A DNA stretch of 17,160 nt from Actinomycetes bacterium (GTDB taxonomy: Bacteria > Actinomycetota > Acidimicrobiia > Spongiisociales > UBA4744), in NCBI GenBank assembly GCA_024641205.1, contig JAHEDM010000005.1, positions 1 to 17,160 on the forward strand. The letters run 5' to 3'. Positions within the stretch are counted from its first letter, which is position 1. Each line of letters starts with the position of its first letter. The notes beneath the pieces are model-generated. The model was not told the origin of the DNA. It searched no databases and worked only from the letters and a program-made list of their open reading frames with translations. Positions 1 through 7,163 of the stretch are shown here, piece after piece. The translations under genes and the position numbers were made by a program.

Positions 1-1
1 T

Positions 2-466
2 CTCGCAGGGGATTTCAACGGGAATGGTTGTGACACCGTATCTATCTACCGGCCGTCGGAGGGGCGGTTCTACATCATCAACAAACTCGGCCAGGATGGA
101 GGTGGCCTCGGGGCGGCCGACATCGACTATCTCTTCGGCAACCCGGGCGACAAACCTTTCGTAGGCGACTTCAACGGCGACGGCGTGGAAACGGTTGGGC
201 TCCACCGGGAATCCACGGGGTTGGTGTATTTCCGTCAGACACACACGCAGGGGATCGCCGACGCTCAGTTCGTCTACGGCGACCCGGGCGATCGCCTCGT
301 CGCCGGAGACTGGAATAGCAACGGGATCGACAGCCCGGCATTGTTCCGCCCTTCGAACACGACGTATTTCTTCCGCTTCACAAACACACAGGGAATCGCC
401 GACGCGCAGGTGGTGTGGGGCCAAGGCAATTGGCTGCCAGTGGCCGGCAACTTCGGCCTCGAATGA
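2..466 (+). CDS. C-terminal part of an FG-GAP/VCBS-like repeat protein (5' end outside window)
   Basis: The reading frame is open from the first bases and ends at TGA 464-466, so only the last 154 residues are visible. They consist of tandem units that each open with a [AV]-G-[DN]-[FW]-N motif: 5-160 (52 residues), 161-301 (47), 302-442 (47), then a short remnant AGNFGLE. Acidic/Asn clusters such as DFNGNGCDT, DFNGDGVET and DWNSNGID resemble the Ca-binding loops of FG-GAP/VCBS and integrin-like beta-propeller repeats. The units also share aromatic strands (RPSxxxxYF) and a GIADAQ motif. Such proteins are normally secreted or surface-attached and act in adhesion or binding, but no signal peptide or catalytic domain can be seen because the N-terminus is missing. 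The family assignment rests on motif resemblance; the cellular role is unknown. Confidence 0.75.
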   Translation, partial: LAGDFNGNGCDTVSIYRPSEGRFYIINKLGQDGGGLGAADIDYLFGNPGDKPFVGDFNGDGVETVGLHRESTGLVYFRQTHTQGIADAQFVYGDPGDRLVAGDWNSNGIDSPALFRPSNTTYFFRFTNTQGIADAQVVWGQGNWLPVAGNFGLE

Positions 467-601
467 GATTCGGCGGATCACAACCGCACCTGCGACAACA
501 GCCGCCGAGCCGCGCCCGGGCGGGCCGCGAAGCATCCGACGTTAAGATTGCAAATCGGACGCTTGGACTCTGGATATCCCTTGACGACCAAGCGACTTGT
601 T

Positions 602-674
602 GCCCTCGTAGCTCAGGGGATAGAGCAACTGCCTCCTAAGCAGTAGGTCGCAGGTTCGAATCCTGCCGAGGGCG
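602..674 (+). tRNA. tRNA-Arg (anticodon CCU)
   Basis: A full cloverleaf folds by eye. The acceptor stem 602-608 pairs with 667-673 in seven perfect pairs. The D arm is 611-626. The anticodon stem 628-632/640-644 encloses the loop 633-639 with CCT at 635-637. The T stem 650-654/662-666 surrounds the loop TTCGAAT. The discriminator base is G674 and the 3' CCA is not encoded. Anticodon CCU reads AGG, a rare arginine codon in GC-rich genomes. The gene stands alone, about 135 bp after the repeat-protein gene and just upstream of the oxidase gene. Confidence 0.97.
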
Positions 675-703
675 CGACGGGTAGGTCGAACGTGGTCACT
701 CGT

Positions 704-710
704 GAGGAGG
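704..710 (+). promoter_or_regulatory. Shine-Dalgarno site deciding the oxidase start
   Basis: GAGGAGG sits 5 nt before GTG 716. An in-frame GTG at 692 has no such site and would add eight residues before the FAD-binding strand, so 716 is the better start. Confidence 0.75.
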
Positions 711-715
711 GTTCC

Positions 716-1951
716 GTGGAGGAAGCGGAGGTCGTAGTAATCGGCGGAGGCATCATTGGCTCCGCCATCGGCTTTCAACTCGCCGTGCGGGACTTCGGCC
801 GGGTGGTCATCGTTGAGCGCGGGGCCGGGCCGGGGGAAGGTTCCACCGGCGCCTCGTCTTCAATCGTCCGAACCCTCTACAGCCGGCCCGAAACGGTCCG
901 AATGGCATTGCATGGCCAAGCGGCCTACCGCAATTGGGCCGAATTCACCGGGATCGAGCAACCGCGCTCGCGATTCCATTCCGTCGGCATGCTGTGGATG
1001 ATGGGATACGGCAACGCTGAAGCATCAACGGCGCGCGATCGCCTCATCGACCAGGGAGGTCGGGCTGAGGTGCTCGATGCGGCCGGTGTGCATACTCTTT
1101 TTCCGGCTCTCTCCACCTGCGCAGAACCCTTTGATCTCAGCGGTCGCATACCCCACACGTGCCGGCCTCTGGAGGCGGCCCTTTTCGAACCTGACGCCGG
1201 GTTCGCCGATCCGACCGGCGCCAATCAAGACCTGATCGAGGCAGCCCGCCGGGAAGGCGCCGAGGTTCTGTTCCGCGCCGAAGTAGAGGCGGTGCGGAAG
1301 GAAGGCAACCGCGTGACGGGAGTGGACCTCGCCGATGGCCGGACGATCCGCGCCCCGCTGATCGTGAATGCGGGGGGCCCATGGTGCAACCGCCTCAATG
1401 ATATGGCGGGGGCCCGACTCGGTTGGACCATCAACCCGACCCGGGTTCAGGTTGGGTATCGCCTCCGACCCGCCGAGGTCCCGGAACCGATCCCCGTTGT
1501 GGCCGACGCAACCACCGGGATCTATTTTCGACCTGAGGCATCAGGCCAACAGATCCTGTTCGGTTCGGTCCTGGCGGAGGACGAAAGCGAGCAAGTTGAC
1601 CCCGATCACTACAAGACGGGGGCCGACGCGGCTTTCCTGGACTCAAAGATCCATGCGCTCCACCATCGCCTTCCCGACCTACCGTATCGGGGGACGCTCA
1701 CCGGCATCGCCGGCCTCTATTCGATCAACGAAGAGGACGTTCACCCGATCTTGGGGCCAACCGCCGTGGAAGGATGGTGGGTTGCCAACGGCTTCAGCGG
1801 CCACGGATTCAAGCTCGCTCCCATGGTTGGATCGATGATGGCCCGGGCCATCACGGGCGTTACCCGTCCCTTCGATACCGATGTCCCGATCTCGTTTTTC
1901 GGCGTCGACCGAACACCTCTGACCGTGCACGAGAAGAACGTCCTGGCCTAG
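716..1951 (+). CDS. FAD-dependent oxidoreductase of the DAO (glycine/D-amino acid oxidase) family
   Basis: The 411-residue product is a flavoenzyme expected to oxidise an amine or amino acid to an imine in the cytoplasm. The N-terminus carries a beta strand followed by the dinucleotide-binding motif GGGIIG (residues 10-15), then an acidic strand end (VIVERG) and a Ser-rich FAD contact (STGASSSIVR). The C-terminus has GFSGHGFKLAP (about 359-369), the block that closes over the flavin in DAO/sarcosine-oxidase-like proteins. The length is normal for the family. The GTG at 716 was chosen because of the strong GAGGAGG before it. The stop TAG overlaps the Shine-Dalgarno of the next gene, an OCD/mu-crystallin-type reductase, so the two are almost certainly co-transcribed and translationally coupled. 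The substrate cannot be read from sequence: D-amino acid, sarcosine/dimethylglycine, proline or hydroxyproline are all possible. Confidence 0.88.
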   Translation: MEEAEVVVIGGGIIGSAIGFQLAVRDFGRVVIVERGAGPGEGSTGASSSIVRTLYSRPETVRMALHGQAAYRNWAEFTGIEQPRSRFHSVGMLWMMGYGNAEASTARDRLIDQGGRAEVLDAAGVHTLFPALSTCAEPFDLSGRIPHTCRPLEAALFEPDAGFADPTGANQDLIEAARREGAEVLFRAEVEAVRKEGNRVTGVDLADGRTIRAPLIVNAGGPWCNRLNDMAGARLGWTINPTRVQVGYRLRPAEVPEPIPVVADATTGIYFRPEASGQQILFGSVLAEDESEQVDPDHYKTGADAAFLDSKIHALHHRLPDLPYRGTLTGIAGLYSINEEDVHPILGPTAVEGWWVANGFSGHGFKLAPMVGSMMARAITGVTRPFDTDVPISFFGVDRTPLTVHEKNVLA

Positions 1952-1959
1952 GAGACTCC

Positions 1960-2832
1960 GTGCGGTACCTGGGCCCAGCCGACCTGCGAGCCGCCCTCCC
2001 CATGGGCGCCGCCATCGAGGCAATGGTCGCCGCGTTTGGCGATGATCGGGAAGTGCCTGCCCGGGTCCAGATAGGGCCGTCGCTCTTCATGCCCGGCCGG
2101 GTCGGTGAGATAACCGGCATCAAAGTGGTATCCACGGTCCCGGGCCGTCCCAGCGGAATCGTCGTGGTCTTCGACCCCTCCGGCCACCCGCTTGGCCTGG
2201 TCGATGGGCCCACCTTGACTGCCATTCGTACCGGGGCGGGGGCAGGCCTCGCCACCCGGCTGCTGGCTCGACCAGGGGCCCACACGATGGCGATGCTGGG
2301 GTGCGGGTCCATGGCGGCCGACCAGGTTGCAGCGGTTCGGGAGGTGCGCACCATCGAGCAGGTGTTGGTCTGGAGTCGCAGTACGGCCAGGGCCGAGGCC
2401 TTTGCAGCGCAGATTGGAGGCGTGGCGGTCGATGATCCCGCTTCGGCGGTGTCTGCAGCCGGCATCGTCACCACCGCCACCCCGGCCCTTCAGCCTCTCT
2501 TTGAGGACACGGCCGTGCAGCCGGGAACGCACATCAATGCGATTGGCTCCTTCGCGCCGCACATGGTCGAGGTTCCCCAAGAAACGGTACGCAGGGCCTT
2601 CGTCGTCGTAGACGAAGTGTCGGCCGCAGCCCGCGAGGCAGGTGACCTCATTCAAGCGGAGCGAGAACCCGACGCGACCCTGGGCGATCTTCTCGCCGGC
2701 CGGATTGGTTCCTCGGGAGCCGATGTGACCCTGTTCAAATCGGTCGGGATCGCCTCCCAGGATGTGGCGGCGGCAGTGGCCGCCCTCGCCCGGGCCGCCG
2801 AGCAGGGAAGTGGAGTCGAGATCGACGGCTGA
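1960..2832 (+). CDS. Ornithine cyclodeaminase/mu-crystallin family protein, probable NAD(P)H ketimine reductase or dehydrogenase
   Basis: The 290-residue protein begins at GTG 1960, preceded by AGGAG at 1950-1954; the open frame extends further upstream but inside the oxidase gene. Family marks are R35 (VPAR) and K55 (TGIKVVS) for the substrate carboxylate, the strand VVVFDPSGHPLGLVDG, the helix LTAIRTGAGAGLATRLLAR, and the nucleotide-binding GCGSMA (114-119). In true ornithine cyclodeaminase an Asp follows the GA/GS pair in GxDxPGKxEL. Here the block reads GSFAPHMVEV with F198 at that place, so ornithine cyclisation is unlikely and reduction of a cyclic or linear imine, or amino acid dehydrogenation, is favoured. 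Its partner upstream is an imine-forming oxidase. The protein is somewhat shorter than the usual 310-330 residues. The exact substrate is an inference. Confidence 0.87.
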   Translation: MRYLGPADLRAALPMGAAIEAMVAAFGDDREVPARVQIGPSLFMPGRVGEITGIKVVSTVPGRPSGIVVVFDPSGHPLGLVDGPTLTAIRTGAGAGLATRLLARPGAHTMAMLGCGSMAADQVAAVREVRTIEQVLVWSRSTARAEAFAAQIGGVAVDDPASAVSAAGIVTTATPALQPLFEDTAVQPGTHINAIGSFAPHMVEVPQETVRRAFVVVDEVSAAAREAGDLIQAEREPDATLGDLLAGRIGSSGADVTLFKSVGIASQDVAAAVAALARAAEQGSGVEIDG

Positions 2833-2878
2833 TGGTCCGCTCCGGTGTTACGCGGCAGTATGGGGCGCGGTGCTCCAC

Positions 2879-2884
2879 TAGCCT
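2879..2884 (+). promoter_or_regulatory. Possible -10 box (TAGCCT) for the acyltransferase gene
   Basis: TAGCCT matches the actinobacterial TANNNT pattern and lies 6 nt before TTG 2891 and 9 nt before ATG 2894. No good Shine-Dalgarno site is present, so a leaderless or near-leaderless transcript is possible. No clear -35 is seen. Confidence 0.25.
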
Positions 2885-2893
2885 TTCAGGTTG

Positions 2894-4372
2894 ATGCCTG
2901 CCCATTATTACGAGCGACTTTCCTTCCTCGACGGATCGTTCTTGGCCCTCGAGTCGCCAACGACGCACATGCATGTTGCGGGTGCCGCCATCTTCGACGC
3001 CGCGCCGCTAACCAAGGCCGATGGCGGCATCGACATCGACAAGATCCAAGCCTTCATCGAGTCCAAACTCCAATACATACCGAGATATCGCCAGCACCTC
3101 GCCCGGGTGCCGATCGAGAAGAACCCGGTTTGGGTCGACGATGAACACTTCGACCTCGACTACCACGTCCGCCATCTGAGCCTTCCCAAACCGGGCAGCG
3201 AAGAGCAGCTCCGGTCGATGATGGGAAGGCTCCTCTCCCAACAACTCAATCGGGCCAAACCGCTGTGGGAGCTGTGGGTGGTAGAGGGAATCGAGGAGAA
3301 CCGATTCGCTCTCGTATTCAAGATTCACCATTGCATGATCGACGGGGTCTCCGGCGTCGACCTGATGGCCGTGTTGCTCAACTTCGTCCCCACCGATGAA
3401 ATCGAGGAGATCAAGCCATTCGAGCCACGACCGGCGCCCGGTGCGGCGGACCTGATGGTCGGCGAGTCACTTCGACGAGCCAGGAGGGTCCTACGAGCTG
3501 CGCACGGGATCCCGCATCTCGCTGAAGAAGCCGTGGCGATCGGCTCAGAGATCCAAAGACGCGCCAAGGCCGTCTCGTACTCTCTGACCTCCGGATGGCT
3601 GACTCCGGCCTCCCGCACTCCCATAAACGAGAAGATCGGACCGAACCGTCGATTCGAGTGGCTCAGCCTCCCGCTGGCCGAAGTCAAAGAGATCAAAGAC
3701 TTGATCGGCGGGACCGTAAACGATGTCGTGCTCACCACGGTGGCCGGAGCCGTGCGGAAGTTCTTCATAGAGGAGCGGGGATTTCCGGTCGATGACGTTG
3801 AGTTCCGCGTGATGGCTCCCGTCAGTGTTCGGTCCAAGGACCAGCAGGGGCGACTCGGCAACCAGGTTGCCATGTGGCTCATGTCGCTGCCGATCGCCGA
3901 GCCCGACTCGCTCCGGCAGTATGCCATCGTCCAGGATCGCACCCTGCATTTGAAGAAGACCAACCAGGCTCTCGGCGCCTCGACCATTGTGCAGCTCAGC
4001 TCCGGGACGCCCGCCACTCTGCTCGGCATGGCTGCCCGCCGCGCCACGCGCATCCGACCGTTCAATATGACCGTCACCAACGTACCCGGTCCTCAATTCC
4101 CAATGTACATGTTGGGATCGAAACTGCTCGTTCAGTACCCGGCCGTCCCTCTGTGGGCAGGTCACGGCCTCGGGGTAGCTCTGTTCAGCTACAACGGCGA
4201 GCTGGCGTGGGGACTGAACGCCGATTGGGATGTTGTTCCCGACGTCTCTGCATTTGTGGAGAAGGTGCAGGCCGCTTTCGCCGAACTGCGCGAAGACGCA
4301 CGACGAGCCGCCGGATTGGATAAGCCAAAGAAGAAGACGAAGAAGGGCAGCTCCGCTAAATCGAAGATGTAG
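2894..4372 (+). CDS. Wax ester synthase/diacylglycerol acyltransferase (WS/DGAT)
   Basis: The 492-residue enzyme transfers acyl groups from acyl-CoA to diacylglycerol or fatty alcohols, making storage triacylglycerol or wax ester at the membrane and lipid bodies. All family blocks are present in order: an N-terminal SFLDGSFLALESPTTHMHV, PLWELWVVEG (from 123), the catalytic HHxxxDG as HHCMIDG (H145, H146, D150), the ND motif in GGTVNDVV (N276-D277) and TNVPGP (395-400). The length is typical. The C-terminus ends in a Lys/Ser-rich tail (KPKKKTKKGSSAKSKM), which could touch acidic phospholipid or lipid-body surfaces. ATG 2894 was preferred over the adjacent TTG 2891. The gene stands 61 bp after the reductase gene and probably has its own promoter. 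Actinobacteria often carry many paralogues, so substrate preference is not predictable. Confidence 0.95.
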   Translation: MPAHYYERLSFLDGSFLALESPTTHMHVAGAAIFDAAPLTKADGGIDIDKIQAFIESKLQYIPRYRQHLARVPIEKNPVWVDDEHFDLDYHVRHLSLPKPGSEEQLRSMMGRLLSQQLNRAKPLWELWVVEGIEENRFALVFKIHHCMIDGVSGVDLMAVLLNFVPTDEIEEIKPFEPRPAPGAADLMVGESLRRARRVLRAAHGIPHLAEEAVAIGSEIQRRAKAVSYSLTSGWLTPASRTPINEKIGPNRRFEWLSLPLAEVKEIKDLIGGTVNDVVLTTVAGAVRKFFIEERGFPVDDVEFRVMAPVSVRSKDQQGRLGNQVAMWLMSLPIAEPDSLRQYAIVQDRTLHLKKTNQALGASTIVQLSSGTPATLLGMAARRATRIRPFNMTVTNVPGPQFPMYMLGSKLLVQYPAVPLWAGHGLGVALFSYNGELAWGLNADWDVVPDVSAFVEKVQAAFAELREDARRAAGLDKPKKKTKKGSSAKSKM

Positions 4373-4414
4373 CAGTCTGCCGAGCTCGCGTCCTGACCAC
4401 GACCTTCCCGGCTC

Positions 4415-4420
4415 TACAGT
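4415..4420 (+). promoter_or_regulatory. Possible -10 box (TACAGT) for the EamA transporter gene
   Basis: TACAGT fits TANNNT and ends 7 nt before GTG 4428, the spacing expected for a leaderless start. It overlaps the alternative GTG 4419. No Shine-Dalgarno is visible in the 46-bp gap. Confidence 0.25.
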
Positions 4421-5327
4421 GTCTCCGGTGACACGCGTGATCGCCCTCGTGGGCGTTCTGGCCATCTCTTTCACCGCCGTGCTGGTTCGACTCGCTGACG
4501 TGAGCCCGCTGACGGCAGGTTTCTTCCGCGCCGCGTACGCCGTCCCCGTCCTCTTGGTGATGTGGCTCGCCACGAGGAATTCGGATGAACGCACCCGGGC
4601 CGATCGCCGACTGGGTTTCGTATCCGGCTTGATACTGGCCGTCGATTTGTGGCTGTTCCACGCGGCAATCGGGGCCATCGGGGCGGGACTTGGCACACTC
4701 CTGGCCAACATCCAGGTTGTCTTCGTCGCCCTCGCCGCCTGGGCCATACACGACGAACGACCCAGCACGACTGCCTTTGTCGCCATTCCCGTTGTGTTCA
4801 TCGGAGTGGCGTTGTTGTCGGGACTTGGAAGAGCGGACGCCTACGGCAGCGATCCCGTGGCAGGGGTGATCCTGGGGGCATTATCGGGCATCGCCTATGC
4901 GTCGTTCATCCTCACCTACCGTGCTGCCAATCGCAGCCAGAGTTCCGCCATTGGCACTTTGCTCGACGCCACCATCGGCGTTGTGATCGGCACCGGCCTG
5001 GCCGGTCTGGTCACCGGCACGCTCGATCTCCGTATTGCATGGCCCGACCACGGTTGGCTTGTGTTAATCGCGGTGCTTGCTCAGGTCTTCGGATGGGTCA
5101 TCATCGGATACGCTCTTCCAAGGCTGCCTGCGCTCACCACCTCCGTCCTGATAATGGTCCAACCCATTGGTGCCCTGGCCTGGGGAGCGCTGATCTTCCA
5201 CGAACGCCTCTCGGCCACCCAGGGCATGGGGGTGGCGGTAATCCTCCTCGGCGTTGCGGCCATCAACGTGCTCGGGAGCATTCGACCCGCGGCTGCCGAG
5301 GCCGGATCTTTCAGCACCGCGAAATAG
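4419..5327 (+). CDS. EamA/DMT-superfamily transporter
   Basis: The product of about 302 residues is an integral membrane protein of the drug/metabolite transporter superfamily, usually ten helices in two EamA repeats. The first half starts VIALVGVLAISFTAVLVRLAD, with the family's helix-1 pattern followed by LTAGFFRAAYAVPVLL, and has a typical GAGLGTLLANIQVVFVALAAW helix. The second half has GVILGALSGIAYASFILTY and ends with the closing-helix pair LIMVQPIGALAWGALIFHE and GVAVILLGVAAINVLGS. Such proteins export or import small metabolites, often amino acids or nucleotide derivatives; no ligand can be assigned. Three in-frame GTG codons (4419, 4428, 4437) compete for the start, none with a Shine-Dalgarno site. 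4428 is attractive if the transcript is leaderless. The open frame upstream to 4230 lies inside the acyltransferase gene and was not used. Confidence 0.9.
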   Translation: MSPVTRVIALVGVLAISFTAVLVRLADVSPLTAGFFRAAYAVPVLLVMWLATRNSDERTRADRRLGFVSGLILAVDLWLFHAAIGAIGAGLGTLLANIQVVFVALAAWAIHDERPSTTAFVAIPVVFIGVALLSGLGRADAYGSDPVAGVILGALSGIAYASFILTYRAANRSQSSAIGTLLDATIGVVIGTGLAGLVTGTLDLRIAWPDHGWLVLIAVLAQVFGWVIIGYALPRLPALTTSVLIMVQPIGALAWGALIFHERLSATQGMGVAVILLGVAAINVLGSIRPAAAEAGSFSTAK

Positions 5328-5340
5328 TCGCGTCGAAACC

Positions 5341-5346
5341 TATGCT
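5341..5346 (+). promoter_or_regulatory. Possible -10 box (TATGCT) for the MDR oxidoreductase gene
   Basis: TATGCT fits TANNNT and ends 6 nt before GTG 5353, an alternative in-frame start that adds VEPAV before Met 5368. A leaderless transcript starting at 5353 would explain why no Shine-Dalgarno is visible. Confidence 0.28.
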
Positions 5347-5367
5347 TGGGCGGTGGAACCCGCAGTC

Positions 5368-6369
5368 ATGAATGCAGCAGTCCTGCATTCTCCTGGCAAC
5401 TCCGAAGAGATGCACATCACCGCCCTACCGGTCCCCCGGCCGGGACCAGGCCAGGTTCTGCTGCGGGTCAACGCGGCACTGGTGAGCCCGACCGACCTGG
5501 AGAATCTTTCGGGGTCGACTTCCGCAAATTCTCCCTCTGTTCCCGGCTCGGATGTTGCCGGTGAAGTGATCCTGGTGGGCGCCGGAGTAACCGAGTGCTC
5601 GCCCGGAGACCGGGTCCTGGTCATGAGCGAATCGGCGGGAAGGACTCGTCCCGGCGGGTACGCAGAGTACGTGGTCGTGTCTGCCGCCGAGCTGCACTCC
5701 ATCCCCGACAATGTTTCCTTCATCAGCTCGGCGAGTGCGGGTCGGGCCTTTTCGCGAGCCTGGACTGCCCTCTTCCATGATGCCCGGCTCGGCACCCTGG
5801 AACGAGTGGCCGTCATCGGAGCTGCTGATCCGATCGGTATCGCCGCCATCCAGATCTGCCGCTGGAAAGGCAGCAGTGTTGTTACGGTTTCGAACGGACG
5901 CCATGCCAAGCGGCTCAATGCAATTGGGGCCACTCGAGTTGTTTCTCAATCGGCCCCGAACCTGGCCGACCATGTCAGAGCTGGTCTGGGCCGGCGCGGC
6001 GCCACCGTGGTCCTCAGCGTCTACGGGCGAGCCCTACCCAGCTCCATTGAGATGCTGGATCGAAAAGGACGCCTCGTCATGACCGGTGGTGGCGATCCTC
6101 AGTTGGTCGATGTTCGCCGACTGGTCGAAACACAAGCCCACGTCATCGGATCGACGGCCCTCATCGACTCCGTCGACGTCCACCATATCCTCAAGCTCCT
6201 CAGCGAAGCGACCTTCCTGCCCGTCATCGATTCGATATATCCGCTTTCGCAGGCAGGAGAAGCCCACCGACGAGCCAAGTCCGAGGTGACGTTCGGCGCC
6301 GTGCTGCTGGTCCCCGATTACCTGTACCGATCAGCCGAGCAGCTCACCGAGCTTCTCGAAGAAGACTGA
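5368..6369 (+). CDS. Medium-chain dehydrogenase/reductase (quinone-oxidoreductase-like, zinc-lacking)
   Basis: The 333-residue protein has the two MDR parts. The N-terminal GroES-like fold is MNAAVLHSPG...PRPGPGQVLLRVNAALVSPTDLE, then VPGSDVAGEV and the GDRVLV block. The second is a Rossmann domain from about residue 145. The catalytic-zinc Cys and structural-zinc Cys cluster of alcohol dehydrogenases are absent, which points to the quinone reductase/zeta-crystallin branch using NADPH. The nucleotide motif is weak: the usual GAxGxVG appears as GAADPIG (151-157), with Asp-Pro replacing the middle Gly. The last 16 or so residues (YLYRSAEQLTELLEED) run past the usual family end (GAVLLVPD), and 39 bp overlap the convergent gene. 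ATG 5368 begins the conserved MNAAVL; GTG 5353 is an alternative. The substrate is unknown. Confidence 0.87.
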   Translation: MNAAVLHSPGNSEEMHITALPVPRPGPGQVLLRVNAALVSPTDLENLSGSTSANSPSVPGSDVAGEVILVGAGVTECSPGDRVLVMSESAGRTRPGGYAEYVVVSAAELHSIPDNVSFISSASAGRAFSRAWTALFHDARLGTLERVAVIGAADPIGIAAIQICRWKGSSVVTVSNGRHAKRLNAIGATRVVSQSAPNLADHVRAGLGRRGATVVLSVYGRALPSSIEMLDRKGRLVMTGGGDPQLVDVRRLVETQAHVIGSTALIDSVDVHHILKLLSEATFLPVIDSIYPLSQAGEAHRRAKSEVTFGAVLLVPDYLYRSAEQLTELLEED

Positions 6370-7065
6370 TCTTGCCAAAACCTGGTCGGCCCCGGCCTGT
6401 CGAGCGGTGCGCAGCGCGACCCGGTCAACATGAGATCCAAACGCGACTACCCGGGCACCGGCTTGCACGAGCGCCTCGATTGCCAAGATCGAGTCCGGTA
6501 CCGAGAGATCTGCCAGAACCAGATCGGGCCAGTCCCCCGGCCGGCCGTCCGGCCCCTCGGTCCAAGCGTTCCACACGACGAGTCTCGCGCCCAACCGCTC
6601 GACCAGGGGCTCGATCCTGGATCGATCCATGAGATTCGCAGACAGGAGACCCACGCTCCCGGACCGGCGAAGTGCCCTAGCTTTGGCGGCGCCCCAGGCG
6701 AGATGCGCCATCCAGACTTCGTCACCCAGCTGTCGTGAAGAGGCCGGTGCGAGGTCGTACACGTCGCCGGGAAGAGCCGCCATTTTTCCCGAGTCGCGGC
6801 CAACCTCCTCGACACCCGCTGCGGCGAGGGCCCCGGTGGGAAACCGCATCGCTTCCTGCAAAACCTCGAGCGGACCCCGCCGTTGCCGGTCAAACGGGAG
6901 AGCCAGCAACGCTTCGAGGGTCGCCGCCAGCCAGGCCTGGCCGTCCGCCAGAGCACCGTCAAAGGAGGACGGACGCTCGAGACCCTGCTCGCCAACGCGT
7001 TCCTCGACGTAACTCGAGAATGCCGAGACGAAACTGGTCAACAAATCGGTTGCGACGTCCAACAT
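6331..7065 (-). CDS. Conserved protein of unknown function with a pseudo-receiver-like C-terminal domain
   Basis: I do not recognise a characterised family. The 244-residue soluble protein has an alpha-helical N-terminal part (about 1-130) with a block EVLQEAMRFPTGALAAAGV and a LPGDVYDLAPAS segment. From about 136 it has a flavodoxin/receiver-like alternating pattern: SVGLLSANLMDRSR, ARLVVWNAW, DLVLADLS, ARVVAFGSHVD and ADQVLARS. D186 sits where response regulators carry the phosphoryl Asp, but the conserved Thr/Ser and Lys positions appear replaced by Gly and Arg, so phosphorelay is doubtful. ATG 7065 is chosen because GGAG lies 8 nt upstream; ATG 7071 has a spacing of only 2. It is the last gene of the minus-strand group after the CvpA-CAP gene and overlaps the convergent MDR gene at its 3' end. 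Confidence 0.72.
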   Translation of the reverse strand: MLDVATDLLTSFVSAFSSYVEERVGEQGLERPSSFDGALADGQAWLAATLEALLALPFDRQRRGPLEVLQEAMRFPTGALAAAGVEEVGRDSGKMAALPGDVYDLAPASSRQLGDEVWMAHLAWGAAKARALRRSGSVGLLSANLMDRSRIEPLVERLGARLVVWNAWTEGPDGRPGDWPDLVLADLSVPDSILAIEALVQAGARVVAFGSHVDRVALRTARQAGADQVLARSVFFEKLGELLG

Positions 7066-7163
7066 CGGCATGGCTCCATGGGCTATCTGCCACCAGGGTA
7101 GAGACGATCAGACCAAAGGCTGCGAAGGAACTCGAGCGAAGAACGAGGAACGAATTCCCGGTC

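Noticed and set aside
511..527. GC-rich palindrome CGCCCGGGCG after the repeat-protein gene as a terminator
   Set aside because: It has no room for a loop and no T-run, so a terminator call is not supported.
602..715. tRNA-Arg as an integration (att) site for a mobile element
   Set aside because: I found no second copy of the tRNA 3' end and no integrase or phage-like genes in the window.
542..778. Minus-strand ORF containing RIRTCDLLLRRQLLYPLSYEG across the tRNA
   Set aside because: This is the familiar spurious translation of the antisense strand of a tRNA gene. It covers the tRNA-Arg and has no start signal of its own.
1860..2655. Minus-strand ORFs of 206 and 235 codons opposite the reductase gene
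   Set aside because: The sense frame has clear OCD-family motifs. The antisense products are Arg/Pro/Ser rich without domain signals.
3545..4801. Minus-strand 418-codon ORF opposite the acyltransferase and EamA genes
   Set aside because: It spans two well-supported genes on the other strand, is of low complexity (Arg/Ser/Thr/His rich) and has no recognisable domain. It is a GC-rich shadow frame.
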